A stretch of 64,000 nt of DNA, from the NCBI RefSeq assembly GCF_018323885.1, contig NZ_AP024585.1, positions 62,001 through 126,000 of the forward strand, read 5' to 3'. The DNA is from Citrobacter amalonaticus. Lineage in GTDB: Bacteria > Pseudomonadota > Gammaproteobacteria > Enterobacterales > Enterobacteriaceae. Shown one piece after another: positions 1 through 8,111 of the stretch; the first letter of the stretch is position 1; each line of letters starts with the position of its first letter. The notes beneath the pieces are model-generated. The model made no database searches, had not been told where the DNA came from, and saw nothing but the letters and a program-made list of their open reading frames with translations. The position numbers were made by a program, and so were the translations under genes.

Positions 1-1
1 C

Positions 2-982
2 TTTGTCGAAATCGACAAGCTGGTGGATCGTACCGGTGAGCTGGTTTCCCGCTATACCGGCGCGCAGGACAGCTATGTCACCTCCTGCGCGTCGGCGGGG
101 ATCGCCATTGCCGTTGCCGCCGCCATTACCCGCGGCGACCCGCTCAGAGTAGCGCTCATGCCGGACAGTAGAGGAATGGCTAACGAGGTGGTGATGCTGC
201 GCGGTCATAACGTGGACTATGGCGCCCCCATCACCAGCGCTATTCGTCTGGGCGGCGGGCGCGTCGTGGAGGTCGGGGCGAGCAATCTCGCGGCGCGTTG
301 GCAACTGGAAAGCGCAATTACGGACGAGACCGCCGCGCTGTTGTATGTGAAATCGCACCACTGCGTGCAGAAAGGCATGCTCAGCATTGACGACTTTGTG
401 CAGGTTGCGCAGATCCACAATCTGCCGTTGATTGTCGATGCCGCTGCCGAGGAGGATTTACACGCCTGGGTGGCGAGCGGGGCGGATATGGTTGTCTACA
501 GCGGAGCGAAAGCCTTCAATGCGCCAACCTCGGGGTTTATCACCGGCAAGAAACCGTGGATTGCCGCCTGTAAAGCGCAGCATCACGGTATCGCCAGAGC
601 GATGAAGATAGGCAAAGAGAACATGGTCGGGCTGGTATATGCGCTGGAAAATTATCACCAGGGGCAGACCGTGGTGACCGCCGAACAGTTACAACCGACC
701 GCGGAGGCAATTTCGGCCATCCGCGGGCTGACCGCCGATATTGAGCAGGACGAAGCCGGGCGCGCCATCTGGCGCATTCGCGTTCGGGTTGATGCGCAGA
801 CGCTCGGTCTGGACGCGCGTGAAGTCGAAGCCCAACTGCGGGGTGGCGATATCGCCATTTACGCACGGCGCTATAACCTCCATCAGGGCGTTTTTAGCCT
901 CGACCCACGCACGGTCGCTGAGGGGGAAATGGCGTTGATTGTGGCGCGACTCAAGGAGATAGCAGAACATGCAGCAGATTAA
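2..982 (+). CDS. dgaE: D-glucosaminate-6-phosphate ammonia-lyase (5' end outside window)
   Basis: PLP-dependent enzyme that deaminates D-glucosaminate-6-phosphate to 2-keto-3-deoxygluconate-6-phosphate in the cytoplasmic Dga pathway. The frame is open from base 2, so the start codon lies upstream; the GTG at 23 is internal, because the protein already reads FVEIDKLVDRTGE there as family members do. About 327 residues are present, against roughly 370 for the family as I remember it. The stretch VVYSGAKAFNAPTSG contains the lysine expected to bind PLP, preceded by IVDAAAEED in the cofactor-binding region (fold-type I). It overlaps dgaF by 14 bp and so is probably coupled to it. The same order, dgaEF then nlpA, occurs in Salmonella. 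Confidence 0.85.
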   Translation, partial: FVEIDKLVDRTGELVSRYTGAQDSYVTSCASAGIAIAVAAAITRGDPLRVALMPDSRGMANEVVMLRGHNVDYGAPITSAIRLGGGRVVEVGASNLAARWQLESAITDETAALLYVKSHHCVQKGMLSIDDFVQVAQIHNLPLIVDAAAEEDLHAWVASGADMVVYSGAKAFNAPTSGFITGKKPWIAACKAQHHGIARAMKIGKENMVGLVYALENYHQGQTVVTAEQLQPTAEAISAIRGLTADIEQDEAGRAIWRIRVRVDAQTLGLDAREVEAQLRGGDIAIYARRYNLHQGVFSLDPRTVAEGEMALIVARLKEIAEHAAD

Positions 983-1712
983 TTTTTATCGTCAACGTGT
1001 GGCGATTAACGTGCTGGCGAAAGATATCGCTAACGCCAGGGAAATCTATGACGCCGCTGAGGGACATGCGGTGATTGGCATCCTGTCCGCGCAGTTTTCG
1101 TCGATCGACGAAGGCGTTCAGGAAGTAAAACGCTGGATGGCGGACGTTCCCTCGATTTCCGTGGGCCTGGGGGCGGGCGATCCGGCGCAGTATTACAAGG
1201 CGGCGATGATTGCATCACAGGTCCATCCGGCGCACGTCAACCAGACCTTTACCGGGAGTGGTTTTGCCGCCGGCGCGCTGGCGGCGACGGGAGGTGAACA
1301 GACCCACATCAATGCGCTGGTTAGCCCGACGGGTACGCCGGGCGAGGTGCTTATCTCTACTGGGGTCAGCAGCAGCCAGGGTACGCCGGCGCGCGTCTCC
1401 TGTGATGCCGCCGTGCGGATGATGCAGGATATGGGGGCGCACGCGGCGAAGTTCTTCCCAATGGGCGGTGAAAAGTCGCTTTCTGAGCTGTACGTGCTGG
1501 CAACTACCGCAGCTCGTAACGGCATGACGCTGATCGAGCCAACGGGGGGCATTGATGTGGAAAACTTTGGCGTCATACTGCAAACCTGCCTGGAGGCAGG
1601 CGTACCACGCGTAATGCCGCATTTATACACCTCAATTATCGACCCACAAACCGGCAATACCCGACCTGAGGATATCGTCCGATTAATGGAGATCGTGAAA
1701 GCATTGGTCTGA
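969..1712 (+). CDS. dgaF: 2-dehydro-3-deoxy-6-phosphogluconate aldolase, Dga pathway
   Basis: Class I aldolase that splits KDGP into pyruvate and glyceraldehyde-3-phosphate, the step after DgaE. It has 247 residues, the expected size of a DgaF-type TIM-barrel aldolase. The motif GAHAAKFFPMGG carries the likely Schiff-base lysine, and TLIEPTGGIDVEN resembles the phosphate-binding part of the barrel. The ATG at 969 follows AAGGAG at a good distance and lies inside the dgaE 3' end. It is the last gene of the operon, closed by a hairpin 6 bases after the stop. Confidence 0.85.
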   Translation: MQQINFYRQRVAINVLAKDIANAREIYDAAEGHAVIGILSAQFSSIDEGVQEVKRWMADVPSISVGLGAGDPAQYYKAAMIASQVHPAHVNQTFTGSGFAAGALAATGGEQTHINALVSPTGTPGEVLISTGVSSSQGTPARVSCDAAVRMMQDMGAHAAKFFPMGGEKSLSELYVLATTAARNGMTLIEPTGGIDVENFGVILQTCLEAGVPRVMPHLYTSIIDPQTGNTRPEDIVRLMEIVKALV

Positions 1713-1717
1713 ACCGA

Positions 1718-1757
1718 ATGGCGCTGCGCAGGGTTAGCGCAGCGCCATCGGCATTTT
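1718..1757 (+). terminator. Rho-independent terminator of the dga operon
   Basis: A perfect 12-bp inverted repeat (arms at 1718-1729 and 1737-1748) with a 7-base loop is followed by CGGCATTTTTTA. It lies directly behind the dgaF stop codon. Confidence 0.85.
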
Positions 1758-1880
1758 TTAATATTCCCGCTTTATGCTTTTTTCTTCTTATTGATACCTT
1801 TTCGTTTTTTAAACCGCAGCGCCCTTCCCGCTATAGTCATTTCATTACTCATCAGGCGGTTATTTCAAAAGGATAAAAAC

Positions 1881-2699
1881 GTGAAATTGACGATACCTCA
1901 TTTACGGACAGGGGCAGCGGTACTGTTGGCAGGATTGTTGTTGGCCGGTTGCGACCAGCAGAGCAGCGATGCAAAGCACATTAAAGTCGGCGTGATTAAC
2001 GGCGCTGAGCAGGATGTGGCGGAAGTCGCCAAAAAAGTGGCGAAAGAGAAGTATGGGCTTGATGTTGAACTGGTCGGTTTCAGCGGCTCGCTGTTGCCGA
2101 ACGATGCCACCAATCACGGTGAACTGGATGCCAACGTTTTCCAGCATCGTCCGTTCCTTGAGCAGGATAATCAGGCACACAACTATAAGCTGGTCGCGGT
2201 GGGGAATACCTTTGTCTTCCCGATGGCCGGTTATTCGAAAAAAATCAAAACGGTGGATCAACTGAAAGACGGCGCGACGGTGGCGATCCCGAACGATCCT
2301 ACCAACCTCGGGCGTGCGCTGTTGCTGTTGCAAAAAGAGCAGTTGATTACCCTGAAAGAAGGAAAAGGTTTACTGCCGACGGCGCTGGATATTACCGCCA
2401 ACCCGCGTCATTTACAGATTATGGAGCTGGAAGGGGCACAACTGCCGCGTGTACTGGACGACCCGAAAGTTGACGTGGCGATTATCAGCACCACTTACAT
2501 TCAGCAAACCGGGCTTTCTCCGGTTCACGACAGCGTGTTTATCGAAGATAAAAATTCGCCGTATGTGAACATCCTCGTGGCGCGGGAAGACAATAAAGAT
2601 GCGGAAAATGTGAAGGAATTTCTGGCCTCTTATCAGTCACCTGAGGTCGCCAAAGCGGCAGAAACGATCTTTAACGGCGGCGCGGTGCCGGGTTGGTAA
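1881..2699 (+). CDS. nlpA: Inner-membrane lipoprotein NlpA (lipoprotein-28), MetQ family
   Basis: Substrate-binding-type lipoprotein related to the methionine-binding protein MetQ, not encoded beside transporter genes. I take the GTG at 1881, preceded by AAAGGATAAAAAC, because it gives MKLTIPHL and a length of 272 residues, equal to E. coli NlpA as I recall it. Signal peptide 1-23 ends in the lipobox LLAGC, with Cys24 as the lipidation site and Asp25 at +2, the signal that keeps a lipoprotein in the inner membrane. The rest matches the NlpA/MetQ fold (DATNHGELDANVFQH; AIPNDPTNLGRAL). It is a core gene between the dga operon and yicL. Confidence 0.93.
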   Translation: MKLTIPHLRTGAAVLLAGLLLAGCDQQSSDAKHIKVGVINGAEQDVAEVAKKVAKEKYGLDVELVGFSGSLLPNDATNHGELDANVFQHRPFLEQDNQAHNYKLVAVGNTFVFPMAGYSKKIKTVDQLKDGATVAIPNDPTNLGRALLLLQKEQLITLKEGKGLLPTALDITANPRHLQIMELEGAQLPRVLDDPKVDVAIISTTYIQQTGLSPVHDSVFIEDKNSPYVNILVAREDNKDAENVKEFLASYQSPEVAKAAETIFNGGAVPGW

Positions 2700-2726
2700 G
2701 AGTGACCGTTGCCGCACCGGAGTCTG

Positions 2727-3629
2727 TCAGGCAGCTCTGGCGCGGCGGCGGGAATCCATTGAGATCAACACCACGGAAGACAGAATCAGCAGCGTGCCCA
2801 GCCAGTCCGGCAGGGTGAAGGTAATCCCCAACAAGAGCAACGACAGCAACGCGCTGCTCAGCGGTTCGGCGCAGCTTAAAATGCTCGCTTTCGGCCCACC
2901 AATCATCTGCGCCCCTTTCAGATACAGGCTGAACGTCAACGACGTGCCGATCACCACCAGATAAAAAAACGCCAGAATCAGGCTGCCATTGACCACAAAA
3001 TCTGTGCCCTCACCGGCGTAAAACGGCAACAGGATCATCCCGCCGATTAACATACTCCAGCCGACAATCGGCAAGGTGCCGTAGCGCGCAATCAGCGTTG
3101 ACGGGTAGGTGGTGTAAAACGCGGCGGCAAACGCTGAGGCAATCCCCCAGAACAGCGCGGCGGGTGAAATAGACAGTGAGGTCGGGTTGCCGTGCGTGAC
3201 CAGCAAAAAGGTGCCGATGAGCGAGGTGAGGATTGCGGTCAGCACCAGCACGCCGGGACGGGCCTTACGCACCAGCGCGAACCACGCCACGATGATCGTT
3301 GGCGACAGAAATTGCAGCACCGTGGCAGTCGCGGCGTTAGATTTTTCGATGGTCAGCAGGAAGGTGAGTTGTACCGTCAGCGCGCCGACGACAGAAAAAA
3401 TCAGCAGGCTCAGGGCGTCTTTGCGGTTTTTGAAAAGGGAAAAGATTTTGTCGCCGTGAACCACGGAGAGCATCAGCAGAATTAAGCCAGCAAATATCAG
3501 ACGCGTCATGGTCAGAAATTGCGACGACATCTGGCTTTGCTCCATGATGTACTGCGCGCAGACCCCTGAACTTCCCCATAAAACGGCGGCAATCAGGACA
3601 TTCAGCATCCCTCTTCTGGTGGACCCCAT
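2727..3629 (-). CDS. yicL: EamA/DMT-family permease YicL
   Basis: Ten-span inner-membrane transporter of the drug/metabolite (EamA) family; the substrate is unknown. It has 300 residues with two tandem five-helix halves, the second starting near residue 150. It opens with [22 protein letters not shown], where the WGSSG box is typical of the first EamA repeat, and ends in a short basic tail (SRRRARAA). It converges on nlpA with 27 bases between the stops and diverges from cigR across about 190 bases. In Salmonella mgtCB separates yicL from cigR; here the two are direct neighbours. Confidence 0.9.
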   Translation of the reverse strand: MGSTRRGMLNVLIAAVLWGSSGVCAQYIMEQSQMSSQFLTMTRLIFAGLILLMLSVVHGDKIFSLFKNRKDALSLLIFSVVGALTVQLTFLLTIEKSNAATATVLQFLSPTIIVAWFALVRKARPGVLVLTAILTSLIGTFLLVTHGNPTSLSISPAALFWGIASAFAAAFYTTYPSTLIARYGTLPIVGWSMLIGGMILLPFYAGEGTDFVVNGSLILAFFYLVVIGTSLTFSLYLKGAQMIGGPKASILSCAEPLSSALLSLLLLGITFTLPDWLGTLLILSSVVLISMDSRRRARAA

Positions 3630-3821
3630 GTTTTCCTCGGCTTTGTTTTTTGGACGTTATTTGCAGGCATGATAACAGATAAGACAGAAGCGTTTCCCTC
3701 GCCATAACAGGTTGTTTATTCACGGTCTGCATGCAAATTCGAATCCAGGAGTTTTTGACATTGCGCGGGGGATGGCGGCGTTCTATTGTCAAAATGAAAC
3801 TTCAGCAGGAAGGAACACATC

Positions 3822-4337
3822 ATGGGTAAGCGTCGTGGTTTAACGGCTGTGCTGGCCACTCTGGTTTCTCTCTCTCTGTTTGCCGCGCCGGTTATGGCAA
3901 ATCCGGGAAATGGCAACGGAAATGGTCATGGCGGCGGTCAGGGCAACAGCAGTGGCAACCAGGGGAATAAAGGTAACCAGGGGAACCATGGACAAAAAGG
4001 AAATCCGGCCCAGAAAAACAACGGTTCTTCCGATCATCGTAAAAATTACGGCAAACCCGATCACGTCGAGTCTGACATCAGTTTCGCGACAGCGCGTCAT
4101 CTGGCGGTGAACTACGGCCTGACGGGATATGATTCTCTGCCTCCGGGAATCGCGAAAAACCTGGCACGAGGAAAACCGCTTCCTCCGGGGATCGCGAAAA
4201 AGGCGGTTCCGGCATCGATGCTGGGAGAACTCCCTTACTATCCGGGCTATGAGTGGAGAATCGTTGGGGATGATTTAGTGCTGATAGCGCTGAGTACCGC
4301 AGTGGTAACCGCAATTATCAACGGTGTGTTTGATTAA
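3822..4337 (+). CDS. cigR: CigR-like RcnB-family periplasmic protein
   Basis: Exported protein of 171 residues related to Salmonella SPI-3 CigR, described there as an anti-virulence protein. The signal peptide runs to about residue 26 (LFAAPVMA-NPG). Residues 27-70 are low-complexity Gly/Asn/Gln/His (repeats such as NGNGNGHGG). Residues 75-171 carry the conserved domain, with two copies of a short motif (DSLPPGIAKNLARGKPL, then LPPGIAKKAVP), YPGYEWRIVGDDLVLI and a hydrophobic helix at the C-terminus that may insert in the membrane. The ATG at 3822 follows AGGAAGG. It is monocistronic, with a terminator just after the stop. Gene and family assignment are firm; the role in this organism is inferred. 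Confidence 0.82.
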   Translation: MGKRRGLTAVLATLVSLSLFAAPVMANPGNGNGNGHGGGQGNSSGNQGNKGNQGNHGQKGNPAQKNNGSSDHRKNYGKPDHVESDISFATARHLAVNYGLTGYDSLPPGIAKNLARGKPLPPGIAKKAVPASMLGELPYYPGYEWRIVGDDLVLIALSTAVVTAIINGVFD

Positions 4338-4345
4338 TATCTTTT

Positions 4346-4372
4346 AAAGCCGGGGAAATCTCACCGGCTTTT
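4346..4372 (+). terminator. Terminator downstream of cigR
   Basis: An 8-bp stem (4346-4353 with 4364-4371) is flanked by T-runs on one side and A-rich sequence on the other, and starts 9 bases after the cigR stop. Confidence 0.75.
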
Positions 4373-4432
4373 GCATCAGAACGCAACGTTAACACCAATC
4401 ATCGTGAAAGAATCGCACGTGCGTTGGCTTTT

Positions 4433-5320
4433 TTATTCACCGCGTAGGATCTGGCGGAAATGGGATACCAACGGGCGTTGATTGGCTTTATGCCAGGCAG
4501 CCCATAGTTGCGTGGAATAATTCATCCACGGCAATTCGCGTAATACCACGCCCTCCGGCGCATTGTGACGCAGGCTATGTTGAATTAATGCCAGACCTAA
4601 TCCTGCAGCGACCAGACCTAATGCTGTCAGCGGTTCACCAGCTTCTAAACGAATATCGGGATTAAACCCGGCTTTGACACAGGCCGCGACAAAATCATCA
4701 CGGGAATGGGCATCGTCATTATGAATAACGGCAATCCACTGCTGGTTGGCAAGCTGTGTTGCGACAAGGTTTTCTTCCTCCGCCAGCGGATGATTTTGCG
4801 GTAAGGCCAACAGCATGCGATCGTCCAGAACCTGAATGTATTCCAGATCCTGTTCACTGTCTGTGGGCGGTGTATCGACCAGTGAAAAATCGAGGCTGCG
4901 CTGGCGCAAACCTTCAATCTGGGTAGCCGGTGGCTGGCTGTAAAGCGCGATATGCACATCCGGGCGCGATAAGCGTAACGTACGCAACGCCGTAGAAAGC
5001 ACGCCGGAATGCATGGCGTTTTCAATATAGCCAATACACAAGCCTCCATCTTCACCGCGTCCCAGACGTTTACCCAGTGATTCCAGACGATTGGCATGCG
5101 TCAGCAATGAGCGCGTTTCGGCGAGGAATGTCTGCCCATCAGCAGTCAGTCGGATACGTTGTTGATTGCGCTCAAACAGCATCAGTCCCAGGCGCTCTTC
5201 CAGTTGCGCAATCTGGCGGCTGAGCGGCGATTGCGAGATATGCAGTCGCTCAGCAGCACGTCCTACGTGCTCTTCTTCTGCGACCACCACGAAGTATTTC
5301 AGTTGGCGTAAATCAATCAT
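4433..5320 (-). CDS. LysR-family transcriptional regulator
   Basis: DNA-binding regulator of 295 residues. I use the ATG at 5320 (MIDLRQLKYFVVVAEE) because LysR proteins begin a few residues before the first helix; an upstream in-frame start would add 31 unrelated residues. The winged helix-turn-helix spans residues 1-60 (RAAERLHISQSPLSRQIAQL), followed by an effector-binding domain from about 90 to 290. It resembles the BenM/CatM branch, but I do not recognise a named gene. It is transcribed away from the aldo-keto reductase operon at 5453, so it is probably the local activator of that operon. Confidence 0.85.
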   Translation of the reverse strand: MIDLRQLKYFVVVAEEEHVGRAAERLHISQSPLSRQIAQLEERLGLMLFERNQQRIRLTADGQTFLAETRSLLTHANRLESLGKRLGRGEDGGLCIGYIENAMHSGVLSTALRTLRLSRPDVHIALYSQPPATQIEGLRQRSLDFSLVDTPPTDSEQDLEYIQVLDDRMLLALPQNHPLAEEENLVATQLANQQWIAVIHNDDAHSRDDFVAACVKAGFNPDIRLEAGEPLTALGLVAAGLGLALIQHSLRHNAPEGVVLRELPWMNYSTQLWAAWHKANQRPLVSHFRQILRGE

Positions 5321-5371
5321 GTCAGACCTCAAAGGACTTAAGTTAGACGAATTATGTCCTATCAAGTCACA

Positions 5372-5383
5372 ACCTTGCAAGGT
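5372..5383. promoter_or_regulatory. Candidate LysR operator in the divergent intergenic region
   Basis: A perfect 12-bp palindrome, ACCTTGCAAGGT, extended by ACA/TGT-like flanks, lies between the divergent LysR and aldo-keto reductase genes. It fits the T-N11-A pattern of LysR sites. Its role is inferred from position only. Confidence 0.4.
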
Positions 5384-5452
5384 ATTGTGAGCTCCGTCAC
5401 AGGGCGATAGCAAAAAACGCCCGAACTAAACCCGAATACTTGAGGACATCTT

Positions 5453-6463
5453 ATGAGCATTAAAAATTTACTTCCCGGCAAAATCGGCTTAGGCGGCGCG
5501 CCGCTCGGCAACATGTTCCGTGCCATTCCGGAAGAAGAGGCCCACGCCACCGTGAGCGAAGCCTGGAACCTGGGCGTGCGCTACTTTGACACCGCGCCGC
5601 TGTACGGCTCTGGCCTTTCTGAAATTCGTATGGGCGAAGCGCTGTCTCAGTATCCACGCGATGAATATGTTTTGAGCAGTAAAGTCGGCCGCATCATGCT
5701 GGACGAAATGGAAGATCCCGCCAAACGTGATTTTGGTGAGAAAGGCGGTCTTTTCGAACACGGCCTGAAGAACAAAATTCTGAATGACTACTCTGCCGAT
5801 GCCACCCTGCGCTCGATTGAAGACAGCCTGAAACGCCTGAAAACGGACCATCTGGATATCGTCTGGATCCACGATCCGGCGCAGGACTTCTACGGTGACA
5901 GCTGGCTGGAGCAGTTCAATATTGCCCGTACGGGGGCATTTCGTGCGCTGACACGTTTGCGTGACGAGGGCGTGATCAAAGCGTGGGGACTGGGCGTGAA
6001 CCGCGTTGAACCTTGTGAACTGACGCTGGCGCTTGATGAGCCGAAGCCGGATGCGTTCCTGCTGGCGGGTCGTTATTCCCTGTTGGATCACGAACGTGCA
6101 CTGCAACGCCTGATGCCAGAAGCGCTGGAACATAACGTCGATATCGTCGTCGGCGGCCCTTACAGCTCCGGCGTACTGGCAGGTGGTGAGCACTTTGAAT
6201 ATCAGAAAGCCTCCCCGGCCATTAAGCAGAAAGTGGCGCAAATTCACGCCATTGCCGCGCATTTTAACGTCGATGTTAAAGCAGCGGCGCTGCAGTTCGC
6301 GCTGGCAAACCCTGCCGTCGCGGCGGTTATTCCTGGCTCCAGCCGTCCTGGCCGTATGGCGGAAGATCTGGCTGCGCTGAATGCAACCGTTCCGGCTGAA
6401 TTCTGGACGGAAATGCGCCGTCAGGCTCTGGTTGCGGAAAACGCGCCGCTGCCGACCCGTTAA
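5453..6463 (+). CDS. Aldo/keto reductase (aldose/pyridoxal dehydrogenase-like)
   Basis: NAD(P)-dependent oxidoreductase of 336 residues with a TIM-barrel fold. The catalytic tetrad can be seen: Asp and Tyr in YFDTAPLYGSG, Lys in LSSKVGR and His in IVWIHDP. The ending AAVIPGSSRPGRMAED is the usual cofactor-binding segment. The sequence is nearest to the D-threo-aldose/L-fucose dehydrogenase branch. It is first in a three-gene operon (20- and 26-base gaps) with an SDR and an SRPBCC protein, opposite a LysR regulator, so the operon probably oxidises a sugar, polyol or small aromatic; the substrate is unknown. Confidence 0.82.
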   Translation: MSIKNLLPGKIGLGGAPLGNMFRAIPEEEAHATVSEAWNLGVRYFDTAPLYGSGLSEIRMGEALSQYPRDEYVLSSKVGRIMLDEMEDPAKRDFGEKGGLFEHGLKNKILNDYSADATLRSIEDSLKRLKTDHLDIVWIHDPAQDFYGDSWLEQFNIARTGAFRALTRLRDEGVIKAWGLGVNRVEPCELTLALDEPKPDAFLLAGRYSLLDHERALQRLMPEALEHNVDIVVGGPYSSGVLAGGEHFEYQKASPAIKQKVAQIHAIAAHFNVDVKAAALQFALANPAVAAVIPGSSRPGRMAEDLAALNATVPAEFWTEMRRQALVAENAPLPTR

Positions 6464-6482
6464 TCAACCGAGTGAGAAAAAG

Positions 6483-7280
6483 ATGAAACTGGATCTGACA
6501 GGTAAAGTCGCTGTGGTCAGCGGCTCAACCTCCGGTATTGGGCAGGGTATTGCCGCCGGACTGGCAAAAGCAGGCGCAACGGTGGTTGTCGTCGGGCGTA
6601 AACAGCGCGGCGTCGATGACGCGATGGCCGCGATTACGGCACAAAATCCTGCGGCGTCGCTGCGTGGCGTGGTGGCCGATCTCAGCACCGAACATGGCGT
6701 AAATGCGCTGATCGCCGCCGTTCCGACGACGGATGTGCTGGTCAATAATCTGGGGATTTTCAACGATAAAGATTTCTTCAGCGTTCCGGATGACGAGTGG
6801 CTGCACTTCTATAACGTCAACGTCCTCTCCGGCGTTCGTCTGGCGCGTCATTATGCGCCAGCCATGACGGAACAGGGCTGGGGGCGAATTATCTTTGTTT
6901 CGTCCGAATCGGGCGTGGCTATCCCCGGCGACATGATCAACTACGGCGTCACAAAAGCCGCGAATCTGGCGGTGTCCCACGGTCTGGCGAAGCGACTCGC
7001 CGGAACCGGTGTGACCGTTAACGCCATTCTGCCGGGGCCGACTTTTACCGATGGCCTGCAGGAGATGCTGGCGGACGCCGCCGCACAGTCCGGACGTAGC
7101 CCGCGTGAACAAGCCGACGAGTTTGTCAGAACGGCGCGCCCGAGCTCCATCATCCAGCGTGCGGCGGATGTGGAAGAAGTGGCGAATCTGGCGGTTTATC
7201 TCGCGTCTCCGCTCTCTTCGGCAACGACAGGGGCAGCCCTGCGCGTCGATGGCGGCGTCGTCGACACCCTGACAATGTAA
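6483..7280 (+). CDS. Short-chain dehydrogenase/reductase (SDR)
   Basis: Classical SDR of 265 residues. I choose the ATG at 6483 (MKLDLTGKVAVVSGS), preceded by GTGAGAAA, over an upstream in-frame start that lies within the preceding gene. The Rossmann motif is SGSTSGIGQGIA (about 13-24), the structural Asn is in VLVNNLG, the catalytic Ser is in FVSSESG and the YxxxK pair is in INYGVTKAA. It ends in LRVDGGVVDTL, typical of the family. It is the second gene of the operon. Confidence 0.85.
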   Translation: MKLDLTGKVAVVSGSTSGIGQGIAAGLAKAGATVVVVGRKQRGVDDAMAAITAQNPAASLRGVVADLSTEHGVNALIAAVPTTDVLVNNLGIFNDKDFFSVPDDEWLHFYNVNVLSGVRLARHYAPAMTEQGWGRIIFVSSESGVAIPGDMINYGVTKAANLAVSHGLAKRLAGTGVTVNAILPGPTFTDGLQEMLADAAAQSGRSPREQADEFVRTARPSSIIQRAADVEEVANLAVYLASPLSSATTGAALRVDGGVVDTLTM

Positions 7281-7306
7281 CCCTATAAATTTAAGAGAAA
7301 AATATC

Positions 7307-7723
7307 ATGGCTAAGACAAGTGTATCGATTGAAATTCCGGCTTCTGCCGACGCAGTATGGCAACTGATGGGCGGCTTTGACGCGTTGCCGGACTGGCTGC
7401 CGTTCATCCCGAAAAGCGTGGTGACAGAAGGGGGGCGCGTGCGTTCGCTGACAACTTCCGACGGCGGTACCGTGATTGAGCGTCTGGAAGCGTTTGATAA
7501 TCGTCAGCGCAGCTACACCTACTCCATTATTCAGGCGCCGTTTCCGGTGGTGAATTACCTCTCAACCATCACGGTTCATGAGACCGCCGACAGCCAGATT
7601 TCCCGCGTGGAATGGTCCGGCGAATTCACGCCGGTGAACGTATCTGACGAAGAGGCTCAGGCGCTGTTTACGGGCATCTACAGTGATGGTCTCAAGGCGC
7701 TGAAGGACAACTTTGTTTCCTGA
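7307..7723 (+). CDS. SRPBCC-family (polyketide cyclase/MxaD-like) protein
   Basis: Small cytoplasmic protein of 138 residues with the START/Bet v 1-like fold, which encloses a hydrophobic ligand pocket. The family pattern is visible: SIEIPASADAVWQLMGGFDALPDWLP at the N-terminus, the middle strand RSYTYSIIQAPFPVVNY and a long C-terminal helix. It is probably co-transcribed with the reductase and SDR genes upstream, with a hairpin 11 bases after its stop. It may bind or cyclise the substrate of the neighbouring enzymes, but that is inferred from context. Confidence 0.75.
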   Translation: MAKTSVSIEIPASADAVWQLMGGFDALPDWLPFIPKSVVTEGGRVRSLTTSDGGTVIERLEAFDNRQRSYTYSIIQAPFPVVNYLSTITVHETADSQISRVEWSGEFTPVNVSDEEAQALFTGIYSDGLKALKDNFVS

Positions 7724-7733
7724 TTCGACCTGC

Positions 7734-7760
7734 AGGCGTCGGAGGATCCGACGCCTTATT
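7734..7760 (+). terminator. Hairpin terminator after the SRPBCC gene
   Basis: A perfect 10-bp stem (7734-7743 with 7747-7756) with a 3-base loop is followed by TATTATTA. The weak T-tract lowers certainty. Confidence 0.6.
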
Positions 7761-7773
7761 ATTAACTAAAACG

Positions 7774-7818
7774 CAATAGTCTATTGTCATTTGTATCATT
7801 TATGTCATCTGTAGACAG
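7774..7818. promoter_or_regulatory. Two palindromes upstream of the DUF1471 gene
   Basis: CAATAG-T-CTATTG at 7774-7786 and CTGTAGACAG at 7809-7818 are perfect palindromes in an AT-rich leader about 60-105 bases ahead of the small periplasmic gene. They could be operators for a repressor of the DUF1471/Old Yellow Enzyme unit; no regulator is assigned. Confidence 0.3.
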
Positions 7819-7880
7819 GCGTATTCTTCTTCCATCGCGTTAATCAACGCCAAATTATCACTTTATTCTGGGATATAAAC

Positions 7881-8093
7881 ATGAAAACTATTTTCGCTAT
7901 TTTTACTGCCTCTCTGTTCTCTGCTGTGGCGTTTAACGCCTCTGCGCAAAGCGTTACGGCAACCGGCACCACGCTGGATTCCGCTGAAGCGGTCATCGCG
8001 CAAAAAGCCAAAGAGATGAATGCCTCTGAATACAAAATTACCAGTGCGCGCATGGGCAACACCGTCACCATGAGTGCAGAACTGTATAAATAA
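7881..8093 (+). CDS. DUF1471 (YhcN/BhsA-family) small periplasmic protein
   Basis: Exported protein of 70 residues with signal peptide MKTIFAIFTASLFSAVAFNASA and cleavage near residue 22. The mature part shows the DUF1471 pattern: alternating hydrophobic residues, a central helix (SAEAVIAQKAKEMNASEY) and a final strand (ITSARMGNTVTMSAELYK). Members of this enterobacterial paralog family respond to stress and affect biofilm or outer-membrane properties. It has its own leader, and the Old Yellow Enzyme gene begins 18 bases after its stop, suggesting co-expression under electrophile or oxidative stress. Confidence 0.78.
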   Translation: MKTIFAIFTASLFSAVAFNASAQSVTATGTTLDSAEAVIAQKAKEMNASEYKITSARMGNTVTMSAELYK

Positions 8094-8111
8094 TCGCGAG
8101 AGGAACCCATT

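Noticed and set aside
3630..3821. Possible PhoP-type box before cigR (TGTTTATTCAC)
   Set aside because: Only one half-site fits; the second half-site is not a credible match.
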